Of a stretch of 64,000 nucleotides of DNA, positions 1 through 12,866 are shown piece after piece. The stretch comes from Taiwanofungus camphoratus (Eukaryota > Basidiomycota > Agaricomycetes > Polyporales > Taiwanofungaceae): NCBI GenBank assembly GCA_003999685.1, contig CP021228.1, positions 1,674,001 to 1,738,000 on the forward strand, in the 5' to 3' direction. Made by a program: the position numbers and the translations under genes. The notes below the pieces were generated by a model. The model saw nothing but the letters and a program-made list of their open reading frames with translations. It was not told where the DNA came from and made no database searches. Position 1 is the stretch's first letter; every line of letters begins with the position of its first letter.

Positions 1-267
1 GTGAAATGTCAAGATTGCTCTGGAAAGGAATATGAGTAGGTGTTTTTGGAAGAGGCCTGAACCTCTGCCTAGTATATAAACCCTGGTTCTCTTCTGTTGG
101 TGGGTCACAAATCATTTTCTTCACAACATCTGTCATGGCTGAGAAAATCACCACTGGATGCTGATAAGACTGGGAAGTTTGAAGCCTTAAGTGGTTTGTA
201 CCCAGGGGGAGTTCAAAGCCTTCAGTGGTTTGTACCCACATCCACCTAACAAGAGTTAGGTTTGACC

Positions 268-341
268 GACACTATAGCTTAATGGTCTAAAGCATTGGAA
301 GGCCAGTTGAGAGGATGCAGGTTCGAATTCTGCTAGTGTCG
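268..341 (+). tRNA. tRNA-like gene or tRNA-derived repeat head
   Basis: A 73-nt sequence with a perfect 7-bp acceptor stem (GACACTA with TAGTGTC), a 4-bp D stem (GCTT/AAGC), a T arm with loop TTCGAAT, an A box (TAGCTTAATGG), a near-consensus B box (GTTCGAATTC) and a downstream TTTT run like a Pol III terminator. The anticodon stem pairs poorly and loop position 33 is not T, so the anticodon cannot be read with confidence. It may be a tRNA pseudogene or the head of a tRNA-derived SINE. Confidence 0.5.
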
Positions 342-3300
342 CCCTTTTCTTGGTTCAGCCATTGTCTGTGCTCATCAATACTACATCATCAGCAGCCCTG
401 CTCTTGAGGACAGCAGCTTCATCGGCTGCAGACTTGCTAAAGATAGATCATTATGTCCCAAGCAAGTTGTGTCCTTGCCTCCAGGCATAGAGGCACCACG
501 TATAAGTACAATCCAGACTTCAGATAGAGATTTTGATGCATGTGAGTCTGCAGTGGGACATCATTGCTCTAGAGAATGGCCACTACAAATTCAAGATAGG
601 CAATGCACCTGTTGGTGAGAAGGACCATCTCCTTTGGGCATTTCTCGCTGGAGTTGGGGGTGAAGGGGATGAATGAATTATTACCTATCATGAGCGTTAC
701 AATGCTTATACGTAGGCCCTCTCTTGTGCACGTATCAGACCCTCTTCTTATTCTGACTTTGACAGTATCGAGGAAGTCAGTGAGGTGATACCAGACCTAG
801 GCTGGAAAGTTGCTTCTGCTGAGCCTGAGACTTAGGTGAATCTGGCTCCATTCTGAAATATATGCTTTAGATCGCTGTTTTCATCCTTATTGTTGGCCCG
901 AGTGTTCCTCCCACATTCCCTCTCAATGAGCTGTGGACAATATCGCGTGTCAACAAAGACTGAAGGCCCTTTTGTCAGGGGATGTAGTCTCTGAATGGAG
1001 AAGATTTCTTGATTGCTGTCATTGAGATATGTAGCATGTAACATTTGAAAATGCAACAGTGCAAGGTTCGTATAATGGCATGGGGAGCAAACCTGACTAA
1101 AGCTAGAGTTGATGGAAACACAAAACAAACATTCAAACTCGTCTAGGAGTGCAAATCAACATCTTGGAACGTGATTAAATCAACATGGCAGGGCTGCTCT
1201 ATCAGAGTAACTCACTGTCTGAGATTGCACACTCATTCATTTGTTCTTGGAAGGTCAATGTCATGAGTAAGCTAGTAAGTGAGACACAAGATGCCTCTTC
1301 TATCTTCCTCACATAATCTCTTACCTGTATAGTATTCATGTACGTTTCAATGTACACCAACAACTTATTATCTGAAATCAGGTCATTGATCACAACATAT
1401 TCCTAAGACATGCCTTTGCTCAAGCAAAAGCAATATAAGCACACTAAATCCAACATTGAGCATATAGCACATTTAATCACAAAAAGTCAACAGTAGCATA
1501 CTACGCTCCTCATTGGTACTGTGGCAAGTAAAATTGTCTCTCCACTCAACATATTGCTACTTATATAGTGAGCACAGATCATGAGAAGGTGTATGCTTCT
1601 CTCGTACCATGAAGTCAAGAATGTGGATGGTGATAGTAACATTATTGCAAAATGTACTGTTCAAGGCACTTAAACACATTCAAGCCAAGACATTTTCAGG
1701 GAGTACAGCATGCTGCTTAAATAGGTTTCACTTGCAGGCACCATCACAAATGTGCTTAGGAGCATTTTAAGAAGGAAGCTAGAACAATGGCTGCTTTCAC
1801 CATGAAGAATCTGCAGATCTGCGGACCTGCTGAAACAAGATGAGTATGAAGAGGGACTGGCCAGTCAGTGCCAGCATATCAAACATATTTGCTATTGTTT
1901 GTACTGTAATCTTACAGTGCAAAAATGCTGGAATACATTCCTGGAGTACAAAATGCTGCACATGATCCCTGCAATGTCATTGTATTCTATTGACTTCTGC
2001 TCTGTGAGCGACATGCCTGAAGTTGTGATGTTGACTTCAAGCCAGAGTCGGGTGAGAAGCTGAGTAACTAAAAAATCTATGATTTTCGATATCTGGACTT
2101 ACACAGTATGTCATTGAAGTGACTAAACCACTGCTATGCCACCAAAACACTTCACTGACCTGATTCAGATCTAGTGTGCAACTGTATACATCGAGAGCAC
2201 AACCCAGCCAGTGACGCTGAAATAATTGAACCATAATCCAAATAAAGAGCAGTTCATGCTGGGCAATGCTATATGCAGATGGGCATCAATTACTCTGTTC
2301 AAACCCATCACAATTGATATGATGATTTGACCAACATTAATATCTAAAAAGGCTTGTTGCCTGAAAAGGTCATGGCATCGAAGTGGAGGTCTCATCTCCC
2401 CTTAATGGCTGGTGACACATGCACCATGATCACCTGATTGCAAGCATATCAGAGGCAAGCCCTCAGACCACAGCATCTGTCAAGTGAGATATCCAATACA
2501 CAACATAGTTTCATATGGTCCAGGTCTGCTTCATTGACACCATGATTGTACAGCGACAGACTGCAAAGATGCTGAATGCTCACACCATGGATGGGGACCA
2601 GACCCATGTTCTTGTTTCAGACCACCTGCTATTGAGCATGAAGTTTGATGGTTCTGATCTATGAACTCAGTTGAATTATTCGAGGTACAATACAATAGAT
2701 GGTTTTATGAACTACCATGAGAGATCCACAAAGCTCCAGTCTGTATTATATAAAGCGAAAATTCACCTTGTATTCCCACAAGGAAGATGCCTCTGATAAG
2801 TGTGATGGTAAAACAGGGTTCTGATAAACAGTTGCTTCACACTCTGTGAATGTGATAAGACACAATCAGCCAGTGGAACCAGAGTCTGGGAAGTGAACAT
2901 GTATGACTGATGGACTTATTGGGTGTGGCCACTCATCTCACCAATGGCAGTGTGTCTCACTTAAAAAGCAGCACAAAGTTGAGTGAACATATTTATAACA
3001 TGCTTCTGACAGCCTGACAAGCTAAAAAGCATATTCCTCGATACCGCAGCAGAGCACTCATTGATTGTGGTTAGCCATACTTTCTCACTGAAGAAAAGCT
3101 GGTCAGGGAAGGAGGCATGATAGAACTGCAATAGTTCTCTATCAGACTACATGAATGTACACCACGCTTACCTTTGCAAGGAGTTCACCCGCTTTGGTCC
3201 ATGGAAGAGCAGAGAATTAGTGCCGCTGACCAATGTATTCCACCTTGTAATGTGTTCCATGTGAACCCGAAGCGTCCATTCATGGATTTCTTCGTCTACT

Positions 3301-3590
3301 GGTTTCTAGCCTATCAACAAGTGTCAAGTCGAAGACGTAAGGGCAATGCTACTTGTAGGAGCCGTACCGAGCACCAAAGCGTCTGAGAGTCCCTTTGATG
3401 CTCGAGATGGTCTGAGTATAGTAAACCAAGGAAGTATAGTGAAATTTCGGTTAGACCAGGGTAGATTTAAGTACAAGTTGGTCGATTGAGAGCGCAAGGC
3501 ATGACCGTGACTAGACGCGTCCGTAGACGATCGAAAATGTCATGTGATTCACATTCAGTAGTAGGTAGGCGAGCGCTTGAGAACAGTCGA
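342..3590. other. Stretch without a recognisable gene
   Basis: Only short open frames with no recognisable family on either strand. Upstream at 71-80 is a TATATAAACC box, and around 182-240 a motif ending in TGGTTTGTACCCA occurs twice. The composition and scattered broken frames suggest decayed repeat DNA, but I cannot assign a family. Confidence 0.4.
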
Positions 3591-3607
3591 ACGCAGTGCA
3601 GGCGACC

Positions 3608-6076
3608 ATGAGCACGACGGAATCGCAGGACATCGAACAGGCGACAACAGCCATTCAGTACGTCCATTCTATTTTATACACAACTATACTCCAATATTGC
3701 CTCCGCAGGGCCCCTGACCAAAAGACTCGCCGTTATGACCGCCAACTACGGTGCGCACCGAGGTCCGTACATAGGCATATTATTACTGACTCTACCGCAG
3801 ACTCTGGGCCACATCAGGCCAGTCCGCCTTAGAATCTTCCCGCATCCTCGTTTTGTCCTCTTCAGCGACCTCAACTGCTATCCTCAAGAATCTTGTACTC
3901 CCTGGGATTGGTCACTTCACCCTTCTTGACGATGCCATTACATCCCCTGCCGACGCCGGAAATAACTTCTTCCTTGAAGGCCCGGATAGCATCGGCAAGC
4001 CTCGCGCACAAGAAGCGGTCCCTTTACTGAGAGAACTCAACGACAGCGTGCAAGGCGAGGTAGTGCTCAAGGACGTCAAGGTCCTATTGACGACAGAGGA
4101 GGGGCGGGACTACGTACGATCCTTCTCGCTAGTCATCGCTCATAATCTGCAAAAGGATATTCTAGACGACCTTGCACGACTACTATGGGCAGATCCCGCA
4201 AATCCGCCACTCGTTGCCGTCCGCTCCGCCGGCTTCCTGGCCGAGTTCTTCATTCAGTTCCACGAACACTGCGGTACGCAGCTATGCATGGCTGACAAAT
4301 TAACAAACTGAATTTCTGTATAGTCTCGCAGCCACACACGGACGAGACCCTGCCCTCACTTCGCATCACGCGCCCGTTCCCCGCGCTCCTCGAGTGGGCG
4401 CGCAGCCTCGATCTTGACGCCATGGACCCCACCGACCACGGGCACATCCCGTTCGTCGTCATCCTCGTCCGTGCGGTTGACAACTGGCGCAGAGCCGTGC
4501 GTGTCCTCATCCATGCCTTCTGCCTATCCGCCCTATCCGCCCTGTCGCATTGGTGCTGGACTGACATACCACATCGTATTCCAGCACGACGGTGCACTGC
4601 CACAGACGTCTGAGGAGAAGCAGGCATTCAAGGCGGTTGTGCGCTCCCTGCGCAGGAAACCCGATGAAGAGAATTTCGATGAGGCCGAAGCGCAGGCGTG
4701 GCGCGTCTGGGCGGAGCCTGCCGTACGTCTTTTTCCTTCTATCCCCGCACGCTCACTTATCCCGACTTTAGGTGCCCTCCGACGTATCAGCTCTCTTTGC
4801 CCTTCCGCCGCTTTCTGCCTCCAGCACGACCCCCAACGCAAGCCCGAACCCGGCCTTCCACGCGCTACTCCACACACTCGCCGCGTTCGTAGCGAGCCCA
4901 GGCGGGCCGGGATGTCTCCCACTCAACGCGACGCTGCCCGACATCCGGACAGACACAGCGAGTTACGTCAAGTTGCAGACAATGTATCGCGAGTGGGCAG
5001 CGGTCGAGAAGGTGAGGACCCCTCCTGTCCTTGATATGCCCTCGTCTTACCCTCTGTGCAAACGCGCTAAATTGACCTCCACTTACGTACACAGGCTCAC
5101 TTTAGAGAACTCCTTTTCGAGTCATTCCCCGATCTAGCAAAGGAGATGGATGAAGAGGAGATGGATACTTTTGTGAAGAACGCACATCATGTGCGTGTTT
5201 TGCGAGGGAGAAGATGGGGTGCGTGGGAGGAGGATCGTGCTGGAGTCAGTGAGTCCTCGATTTTCCTTTTATTTAGGATCTTACAGCACGAGTTGGGTGT
5301 TTGATTTCGATTCGTTGCGATGTTGACTAGAAAATGGTTTTTTCCTCTTTTTCTTCTTCTGGCCATATGTTGTATCCCGCACTCATTGCGTTCTCCAAAG
5401 TCTCGACATTGCAAATATTTCCCCGTGAGACTGCGACGCATCTTGCATTGTCTGCATTGTCTACAATATTCGCCAAATCTCCCGGTGCGTCCCTTTTTGT
5501 CTAAAATTATATCTGAAGGAATGACACCCGAAGCTCTCTTTCCGATGTTGTTCCCGACCCTTGACCCACGTGAATCTGGTCATACATTCATGACGTGCTG
5601 GCGTGGCCTCTCCTCTTGTACATCGTGAACAGATGTATCGGACATGAAACCAGAAGCACTGACAAAACAACTGAGAGCGCAAATCCAGTCGATCGTCGGC
5701 ACAGATGTGGAACTGCCCAAGGAGGTAGAAGATGCAGTCGGTGAACTGTACGTCTTTCTTGCGTTCATCTCACTCGTCTACATGGCCTGTACACTGCACG
5801 GGCATGGTGAGCAAAAGGCACGGGCATGTGAACGAGGTCTACGTTTCCCACCCCTACTCTTTCATGTCGATTCGTTTCTCCTTTCATTTGTAGCTAACGC
5901 TGCCGTCGATACGCAGTGCCCGTGCTCCAACGGCGGATCTGCCAAACACAGCCTCCTTCCTCGGCGGCCTCGTCGCGCAGGAAGCGATCAAGATAATCAC
6001 GCGGCAGTATGTGCCCGTCAATGGGTACTGTGTTGTTGACCTTGTCGATTCGTGGACGGGGATCATCGGGCAATAG
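3608..6076 (+). CDS. ULA1: NEDD8-activating enzyme E1 regulatory subunit (ULA1/APP-BP1/NAE1)
   Basis: Regulatory half of the heterodimeric E1 that adenylates NEDD8/Rub1; the family partner is UBA3 and the pathway is cullin neddylation. The first exon starts at ATG 3608. A second short exon, then a junction near 3752/3801, joins the family signature YDRQLRLWATSGQSALE, followed by LKNLVLPGIGHFTLLDD and DAGNNFFLEGPDSIGKPRA. This is the ThiF-like Rossmann region without the catalytic cysteine of UBA3. The C-terminal exons give FLGGLVAQEAIKIITRQY, the conserved NAE1 end, then stop at 6076. At least seven introns of about 45-60 nt interrupt the frame, most with GT/AG ends. No break was found in the exons I joined by eye. 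Exact borders of the exons between 5100 and 5700 are less certain. Confidence 0.9.
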
Positions 6077-6378
6077 ACGTAGCGGTAGGTAGGAATGGTA
6101 TAGAATATTGTGCCATCATTACCTTGCTGTGAGCCAAATGTGCTGTATGCTCGATGTAGTTGTTAAATCCAGCGTACTTGTAATACTTTTTCATGAGCAA
6201 GGGCATGTCCCAGGAATCTGGTCTGATCAATGGCTATATCTCAAATAATGATTTGCAGATGCACATTAAGCCATACATGAATTTGATACAGATATGTGAA
6301 TATACAAATCTATTTCAAGCAGGATTGTTTTCACCTTTGTGCATCGAAAAACCTCTTTGTTACTTAGATTGCTTGTTG

Positions 6379-6527
6379 TCTTGTTGCAAGCGTGAATGAC
6401 CATAAGTCAACCGAAGACAATCAGATAATTGCTTGTGTCTTCCAAAACCCATTTTAAGAGGGAAAAAAAGTCACGAAGATAATTGTCTGATTGTCTTGTT
6501 GTGTCTTATGGTCTTTTTTGCTTGTGA
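6379..6527. repeat. Foldback (MITE-like) inverted repeat
   Basis: Two arms of about 35 bp face each other: 6398-6432, beginning GACCATAAG and containing AAGACAATCAGATAATT, and 6481-6513, ending CTTATGGTC. Weaker pairing continues outward (CTTGTTGCAAGC against GCTTGTGACAAG). No coding capacity. It resembles a short non-autonomous DNA transposon, but no target-site duplication was confirmed. Confidence 0.45.
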
Positions 6528-9480
6528 CAAGAAACCAAGCTGCGAAAGCATTGAGCGAGCATTGACAAGCAGAAATGGGGTTTTCCTGATGAGTGAATAG
6601 TTTCATATGTTCATAACCATTGTGGTAATCGAAGATCCATAACACCTTCGGACAGTATGATTCTGCGCTGCGCTTGTTTTTTTGCTCAAATTTCTGCATC
6701 TTCACTGTTTCCCACGGGACAGCCGGTTTCATCGCTCTGAAAGTCGACGATCATCAGACCTTTTAGGTTTGTTGGCCGCCTTGCCCCGACATATGTAACA
6801 TCGCCTCCAGGATGGATACGGGGGTTATAAAGAAGCAGAGGCGGAACAGCTTAGCTCTAGGCTTGCAGTAATTCTCGGAGAGCCGGGTGTACCATAGATG
6901 AATCTAGCTGACGAGGGGATTGTAGGAGCCGCATACTATCAAAATCCTCTCCGATGTCGGTGGCAATGCTCTACTAGGCAGAGACACCCGTGCTTGAGGA
7001 CGGCATGGAGCATGGTAAGCCCTCCCTGGGTAATTGCGTCTGAGTCAGAATAGTGCGTTGACAACCGAAGAAGGTTCACCTTGCAATTCAAGGGTGCTGG
7101 CTGCCTTAACAAATCAGTTTGCTGCAATACTGAATCATCACAAGTCAATCCCTAGTTCGTTGCAATAGTCATTCCTGTAGCGTTTGGTCGCCATTTTGAG
7201 GATGTCCTTTCCGTCTGAGGAAGGTGTGTCAAAGACAAAGGATTCGACATGTAGTTGTTGTGACATGCTTGATTATTCTCGGGACGAGAAACGCTGCCAG
7301 TGAGCTCCAAGCGAATTAAGTCTGGAGTGTAACATACACATACTTATAACAACTGTTCTCGTATTCCATCATTTTCGCTTAATTTCCGCGACGATCGATC
7401 GCAACTGATATAACAATACAGGATGGAGATACGTTCAGGAATCAGGGGAGACGAGCTCTCAGCAGGCTAGGCCATCATGCACATGGATGATTGCTTGGTC
7501 TCAGTCCTGGCTGCATAGGCTACTCACACCTGCCAAACCAGTCTCAGATCCTTACTGTCGCACACAAACAGGACCTCAAGATGTCACGATAAGGCTCCTG
7601 CCTGAGGTGTACCGTATGCTTGAATTTCCTGTGGCGGTTCGTGTTGATTTCGAATGCGGACTGACCCCCGATTATCCCTATAGAGCTCCGGTTCCGCGCA
7701 GCACCTTTCTCGGGGTTTCCAAAATCGCCATTTTCGGGGATTTGCACGTAACCTTCATCAGGAAAAATCAGGGTAGCTCCTGATGCTACGGCAACTACAA
7801 CCAAATCTGTAGCACTATATCGTGCTATAGATTAGGGATGTAGCAAATCCAGCTATATAGTTACCTGCATTTTTCCTGATTTCCCCAAGTTCTCCAGTTT
7901 TCGGGGTTTTTGTGTATCGAACCTCAAAAAATTTCCTGGGAGCTCCTGGTAGGAGCGGAAACGACAGTAGCCATATAACAATCACTGAATATAAGAATCC
8001 CATCCCCTCTTGACAATCCCCGGGCCCTCTTCAGTCTCCTTCACCTCGTCCCTGTTTATCGTCGTGTCACCTCTTTGATCAAACACATCTACAATGTCCA
8101 GCAAAGTAGCATGCATCAAGGTAAGACTTCACAAGGTGTTGAGGAGCTGCTGACATCTCCAGGGTGCTGTATAAACTCAGGATCCATGGGCTGTGCTGTG
8201 AGGAGAAATTGGGTACTAGTTGCTGTATTTATTTTTTAATCTCACATATCTACAGTAGTTGCCAAATGAGCCCCAACAATCTACATAAGTGTTTGGTAGC
8301 CATCTGTACAAAAAGGGGTACCCTAAGCCACTATGCCAGATTTACTTACATTCTGAATGTACAAGAGAGCAACCAGTGGACAGACTTGGGGCAGACGGAA
8401 CTGATCCAGTCTATGATCATCCTCTGTGATTGGGCCAAACGAAATGTATTTCGTGTCACCGCCACCGTGTCTCTCACACAAGCTGGGACCGTTCTGGACA
8501 CCCCAACAGGGCCACCGGGCCGAGATCAAGCCAATGGGAGAATGAAAGAAAAACTAATGAAGGGAGTGCAGATGGTGAAAAGGAAATGGTACTCGAAGTT
8601 GAAGGACTATCAAGTACGCTGGGTGAGAAACAAACAACGTGTAGCGAGATGTGGGAAAGACCTATTGAGTATGCTAGATGAGAAACACACAATGAGGTAG
8701 GAGAGAGAAATAGAGCCCATAAATACTGAGAAAGACTATCTATAGCAAAGCATAAGGTCTAAGTGATCGCCAATCCCTATACAAGCCTTGATCCCATCTC
8801 ACCTAGAATGGGGATCTGGGAGCCGAAATGTTTGATGCAAATAACCAAACTTCTGGTCTGCCGGGGTGCCCTGTTAGGTGCCAAAAATCACCGAAAATGG
8901 ACCGATCAGCGGGAGGTCCGGTGCCTAACCACCGAAATGGGGGGTTTCCGGCCATGGAGACACCCATTACAGTCATGCCTCCGGTCAGAAACGGGATGGT
9001 CCTCCAATACCGCGGAAACCGTTTTGAGGGGAAAAGATGCCAGGCAAATCAGGCGGCGAGCTTTTTAGAGGTTCGATTTCATTTTTGACCAAACCATTTG
9101 CGATGTGAAAACCCACCGAATTGGCCATGTCCGGACCACCGAAAAAGGACATGCTCAGGATCAAAGCTTAAGTTTGCCCGATCCATCCACGTACACGTGA
9201 TCGACGCGTCCATTCAACAGTTACCAAGTTAACGCCGCGCTCACATCAAGACTACCATTTCGACAATCCTAGGACCTATATACGTTGGGAATTGTGGGTT
9301 AATCTTTGACTGGATATAGGAGGTTGGAGTCTGTCGCTTTGTGCAACGTTTCCCATTCATTGTTTGACTTGACAAGCCACAGGCAGCCACGATCTCGCGC
9401 ACATCATATTACTGACCACACAAGAGACGACTCAGGTATAAAACATGAGTGTGGTATCATCAAGCTCAGACGAAGCACCA
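6528..9480. other. Intergenic DNA with no supported gene
   Basis: Between ULA1 and the kinase gene lies about 3 kb in which the open frames (the longest is 178 codons at 8164-8700) show no family signature. Around 7640-7990, AGGAAAAATCAGG-like and TTTTCGGGG-like stretches recur in both orientations, suggesting another decayed inverted-repeat element. Nothing firmer can be said. Confidence 0.35.
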
Positions 9481-9482
9481 CC

Positions 9483-12433
9483 ATGGGTGAGCAACAGTCT
9501 TCTCCTGCTACTCCTCCCTTCTGTCTTGTAGACATACGGAATTTACGCATTGATGACACCCCTCCCCTTGTCAAGTATACTTCAACATCATCATATGCAA
9601 CTGGAAGCCTTATGAATGGTCGTAGAGCCGTGTTGGCTGACTTGGGAGAATCCATTCCAGAGGTCCCAGTCCAATTCTTTCTCGTCAACATCCTGCCTCC
9701 TCTTCGTGGTGGTATCAATATTGGTAATGTTGTCGAGAAGCTCCAAAGGCGTAAAATAATTACAAGAGATGGTTTATGGAAATCTCTTCCCTCGAGACCC
9801 GCCTTGTCGCCCAGCTCTGAAAATGCTACCTTCAAGTCTCTCGAGGAAATTTCGAAGTCGATATGCGACGCCGCTCAAATCCGCGGAACCAAGAAAACAA
9901 TATACTTTGAAAATAATCCAAACATAACACCTGAATCCAAAATGAGAGATTCCACCTCTCGTCCTGACGGATACTTGATCTTACATGACAGGTTGAATGG
10001 TGTCCATTGGATGGATTTCGCACTTTGTGCTGAGTACAAAAAACGCAATACGCCAAAAAACGTAGACACTGTTGGTGTTAAATTTATGTCCAAGGTGAAG
10101 ATTCAAAATCCATTTTGTACAGAATGTTGAGAAGGTTGTATGGGGGATGCACCACTGTATGCGGGAGGATCCGCGCCGAAGATTCACATTTGGTCTCACA
10201 ATCGAGGATACCAACACGAGGCTATGATTTTGCAGCCGCGCAGAAATAATGGTTACTCAGCCTTTCAACTTCATGACTGTGAGTTACCGTTAGGCCCCGT
10301 AACTCGTTCTTCTTTGACGATGCCTCAGGACCATGATACCTTCACTCACTTCTTCTTATCGTTCGCGTATGCTGAAATGCATGAGCTAGGATGGGATCCC
10401 ACAATGAGATTCGTCAAGGACAGCAAGCGCACTGTTCAATATGACGGAAATGGTGCCCCCCGATACGACATTACAGTGCGCGTGTCAGATACAGAACACG
10501 TTGTATATCGCACTGTGAAGGTTCTCTCTGATATCGGTGCAAATGCCATGCAGGGAAGAGGTACTCGCGTTTGGGAGGCGAGGCAGATCGTGAATGGCGA
10601 GGAACGTCGTGATTCTGTTGCGCTCAAGGATTCGTGGATTGATAGCGACCGAGACAGGTACTGTCTTTCAAGCTCTCCGTGACTCGAATACTACAAAGAA
10701 GTTTCAAAAGAGGTTAGATAGACATTTTCTAACTGTTCTTTGTCACGGAGATGTCTATGTCCACGGTGAACAAGATCACACTCGAGACCTTATGACCCAG
10801 GGCGTAGAAATACCAAGCGGATGTGCTAAACTTCAAAATTCACCTCTCCCAGGTACTTCCGTCAAGCGGCAGGTACATACTAAGTCGAGACATGGTACGG
10901 GAGGTCATCGCACTGCGGAAGAGCACGATGATCAGGACCTCATGATACCTCCGACTCCCAAGGCCCATTATCGCATTGTTTTCAAGGAGGTCTGCAAACC
11001 GCTTTTCGAAATAACCTCGTTGGCATTGATCTTCAAGGTGCTTAGTTAGACCGTCCTAGGCAAGTGCTCCCAAAGTTGAAGTTGCAATTCTATGTCTGAG
11101 CTTTTTGTTTTGATTAGCCCTGGGTCTGATGCACTCTAGCGGGTGGGTCCATCGCGATATAAGTGCGGGAAATATTCACGTCGACGATTCTTCCAATGCC
11201 AGAATAGGTGATTTGGAATATGCAAAGAAGTATTTGAATAATGAAAGTATGGATAACAAGAGGAAGCATGACGTTCGAACGGTGCGCATCAGCTTGTCCG
11301 TGATTTCGTACAAAGTCAATGTCTAATTCTGGCACCTGCATATCTGCTAGGGAACTGCTAATTTCATCGCAGTGGAGGTTAATAACCGTGGATACAATTT
11401 CACACCAGGACCTTCTGCCTGGGTGCCCAAAAATGCGCTCGACATCGATAGTCTCGATCGACTGATGGATGATATTGCGGAAGACCCAGACACGGAACTT
11501 GGCAACATCGACATAGAGAAAACAGTAAAGTCGGCTGCTACAGTTGCATTCCGATATAACCCTATTCACGATCTTGAATCGGTCTGGTGGGTTGCAGTCT
11601 TCTTTGTGCTGAACAAGAGGGTCGTTCGCGTTGGTTGGAAACAGGCATCGAACGAAGGCCAGCTTGCAACTCAAGTACGTAATGCAAAGACGCTATTCTA
11701 CTACAGATCAAAGCGAACGGAAGCCATGCTATCCAATGGTACGTTTGCCGAGATGTTGGATTCTCTTCACTCTGCCGTTTGGGAACCTGACTGAACGCTG
11801 GAAGCTGCAAGACAGCACCTGGTTTCCCACTATTCTGAAGCCGAAACAAACCTAGCCGAGATTGACAATTACGTTGCCAACATCGATGAATTGCACTGGT
11901 CGCTCGTCGCGCTATTCGTAAACACCACGCAGGGCCTCAGTGTCGAGATCGGTCCATTCCGGGTTCATTCGCAAAGAGATGTCAAGCATCACCGTGGGGC
12001 GGAGGAAAATCAATCCGAAACTAATCACTCTTATGCTTCGGTACAGAATTTGAGAAATCACCAGAGAGCGGCCGTGGAAATTGATAGCGGCTTCAGCCAT
12101 GGCTCTATAACATACAATACCCGAGCTAGTGCCAGAAGCTCTACTGCAACATCTAGACAACGATCTACGATCATCGAGGAAAGACAATTGTCGCATCCGG
12201 TGAAGACAGTGATACGTGGATCTGGTATGGGAACGTGCTCCTGGAGAAAGATCGACAAAGCAGAGTTTGCCACAGGTACCGTAGATGGCCCTAGCACAGG
12301 ACCGTTTGGTATCAAAGGGAAGAAGAACCAGGCTGACAAAATACATGATGAAACGGGAAGGACTACGGATGCAATTGGCGTAGGAGTTGCGGGAGACAAA
12401 CGCGTTACCCGCTCAATGAACAGGCGGAAATGA
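9483..12433 (+). CDS. FunK1-family fungal protein kinase, with an in-frame stop near the C-terminus
   Basis: FunK1 kinases are a family expanded in agaricomycetes, with unknown substrates. The chosen ATG at 9483 begins MGEQQSSPATPP. The reading continues through short introns near 10075-10130, 10278-10330 and 10655, and before 11117. Kinase hallmarks are the catalytic loop VHRDISAGNIHV (HRD...N) around 11150 and the family's variant magnesium-loop region IGDLEYAKKY. These are followed by the diagnostic FRYNPIHDLESVWWVAVFF near 11550. A TGA at 11792-11794 lies in the same frame as the continuation (TLEAARQHLVSHYSEAE..., to VTRSMNRRK at 12433). So either the protein ends there, or the gene is recently damaged, or one base is a sequencing error. 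The kinase domain itself is complete. Confidence 0.8.
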
Positions 12434-12866
12434 GGCATGTCATTGACTGACCCTTTTGTATTTTCATTGTCCATCGGTACATTCTGTGATTACTGAGATT
12501 ATATCGGACAAGTTGACTAGCCCTATACACTGCAGCCAGGTGCATAACTCTATTCGAGAGGAAAAGACGTATATACAGTGTAGATCTGAGCCTAGACGAC
12601 CTTGAGAAGTGTTGTATGCATAAGATACACAATCTGCTGTTGGACGTTCGATAATAATGTTTAGAAAAGGCATCTATCAAATTCAGCAAAGACTGGTTAC
12701 GTCTAGTAGCGCGGAACCCCCACATAAGCACTGACGGGCCTTTAAGATATCCTCAGCACAAACCTATTTGAGACTACTGTAGAAGTGTGAGATGTCTCGT
12801 CGTGTATTGTATCTGACTCTGACAACTTACTGGTGGACACATGTGAGCAGAGTCAAAAACGGACCT
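12434..12866. other. Convergent intergenic spacer
   Basis: About 430 bp between the 3' ends of the kinase gene and UTP22, which converge. I see no RNA gene or repeat; presumably it holds the two 3' UTRs. Confidence 0.5.

Noticed and set aside
8164-8700. 178-codon plus-strand ORF
   Set aside because: No family signature and overlapping frames on both strands; surrounding sequence looks like decayed repeats.
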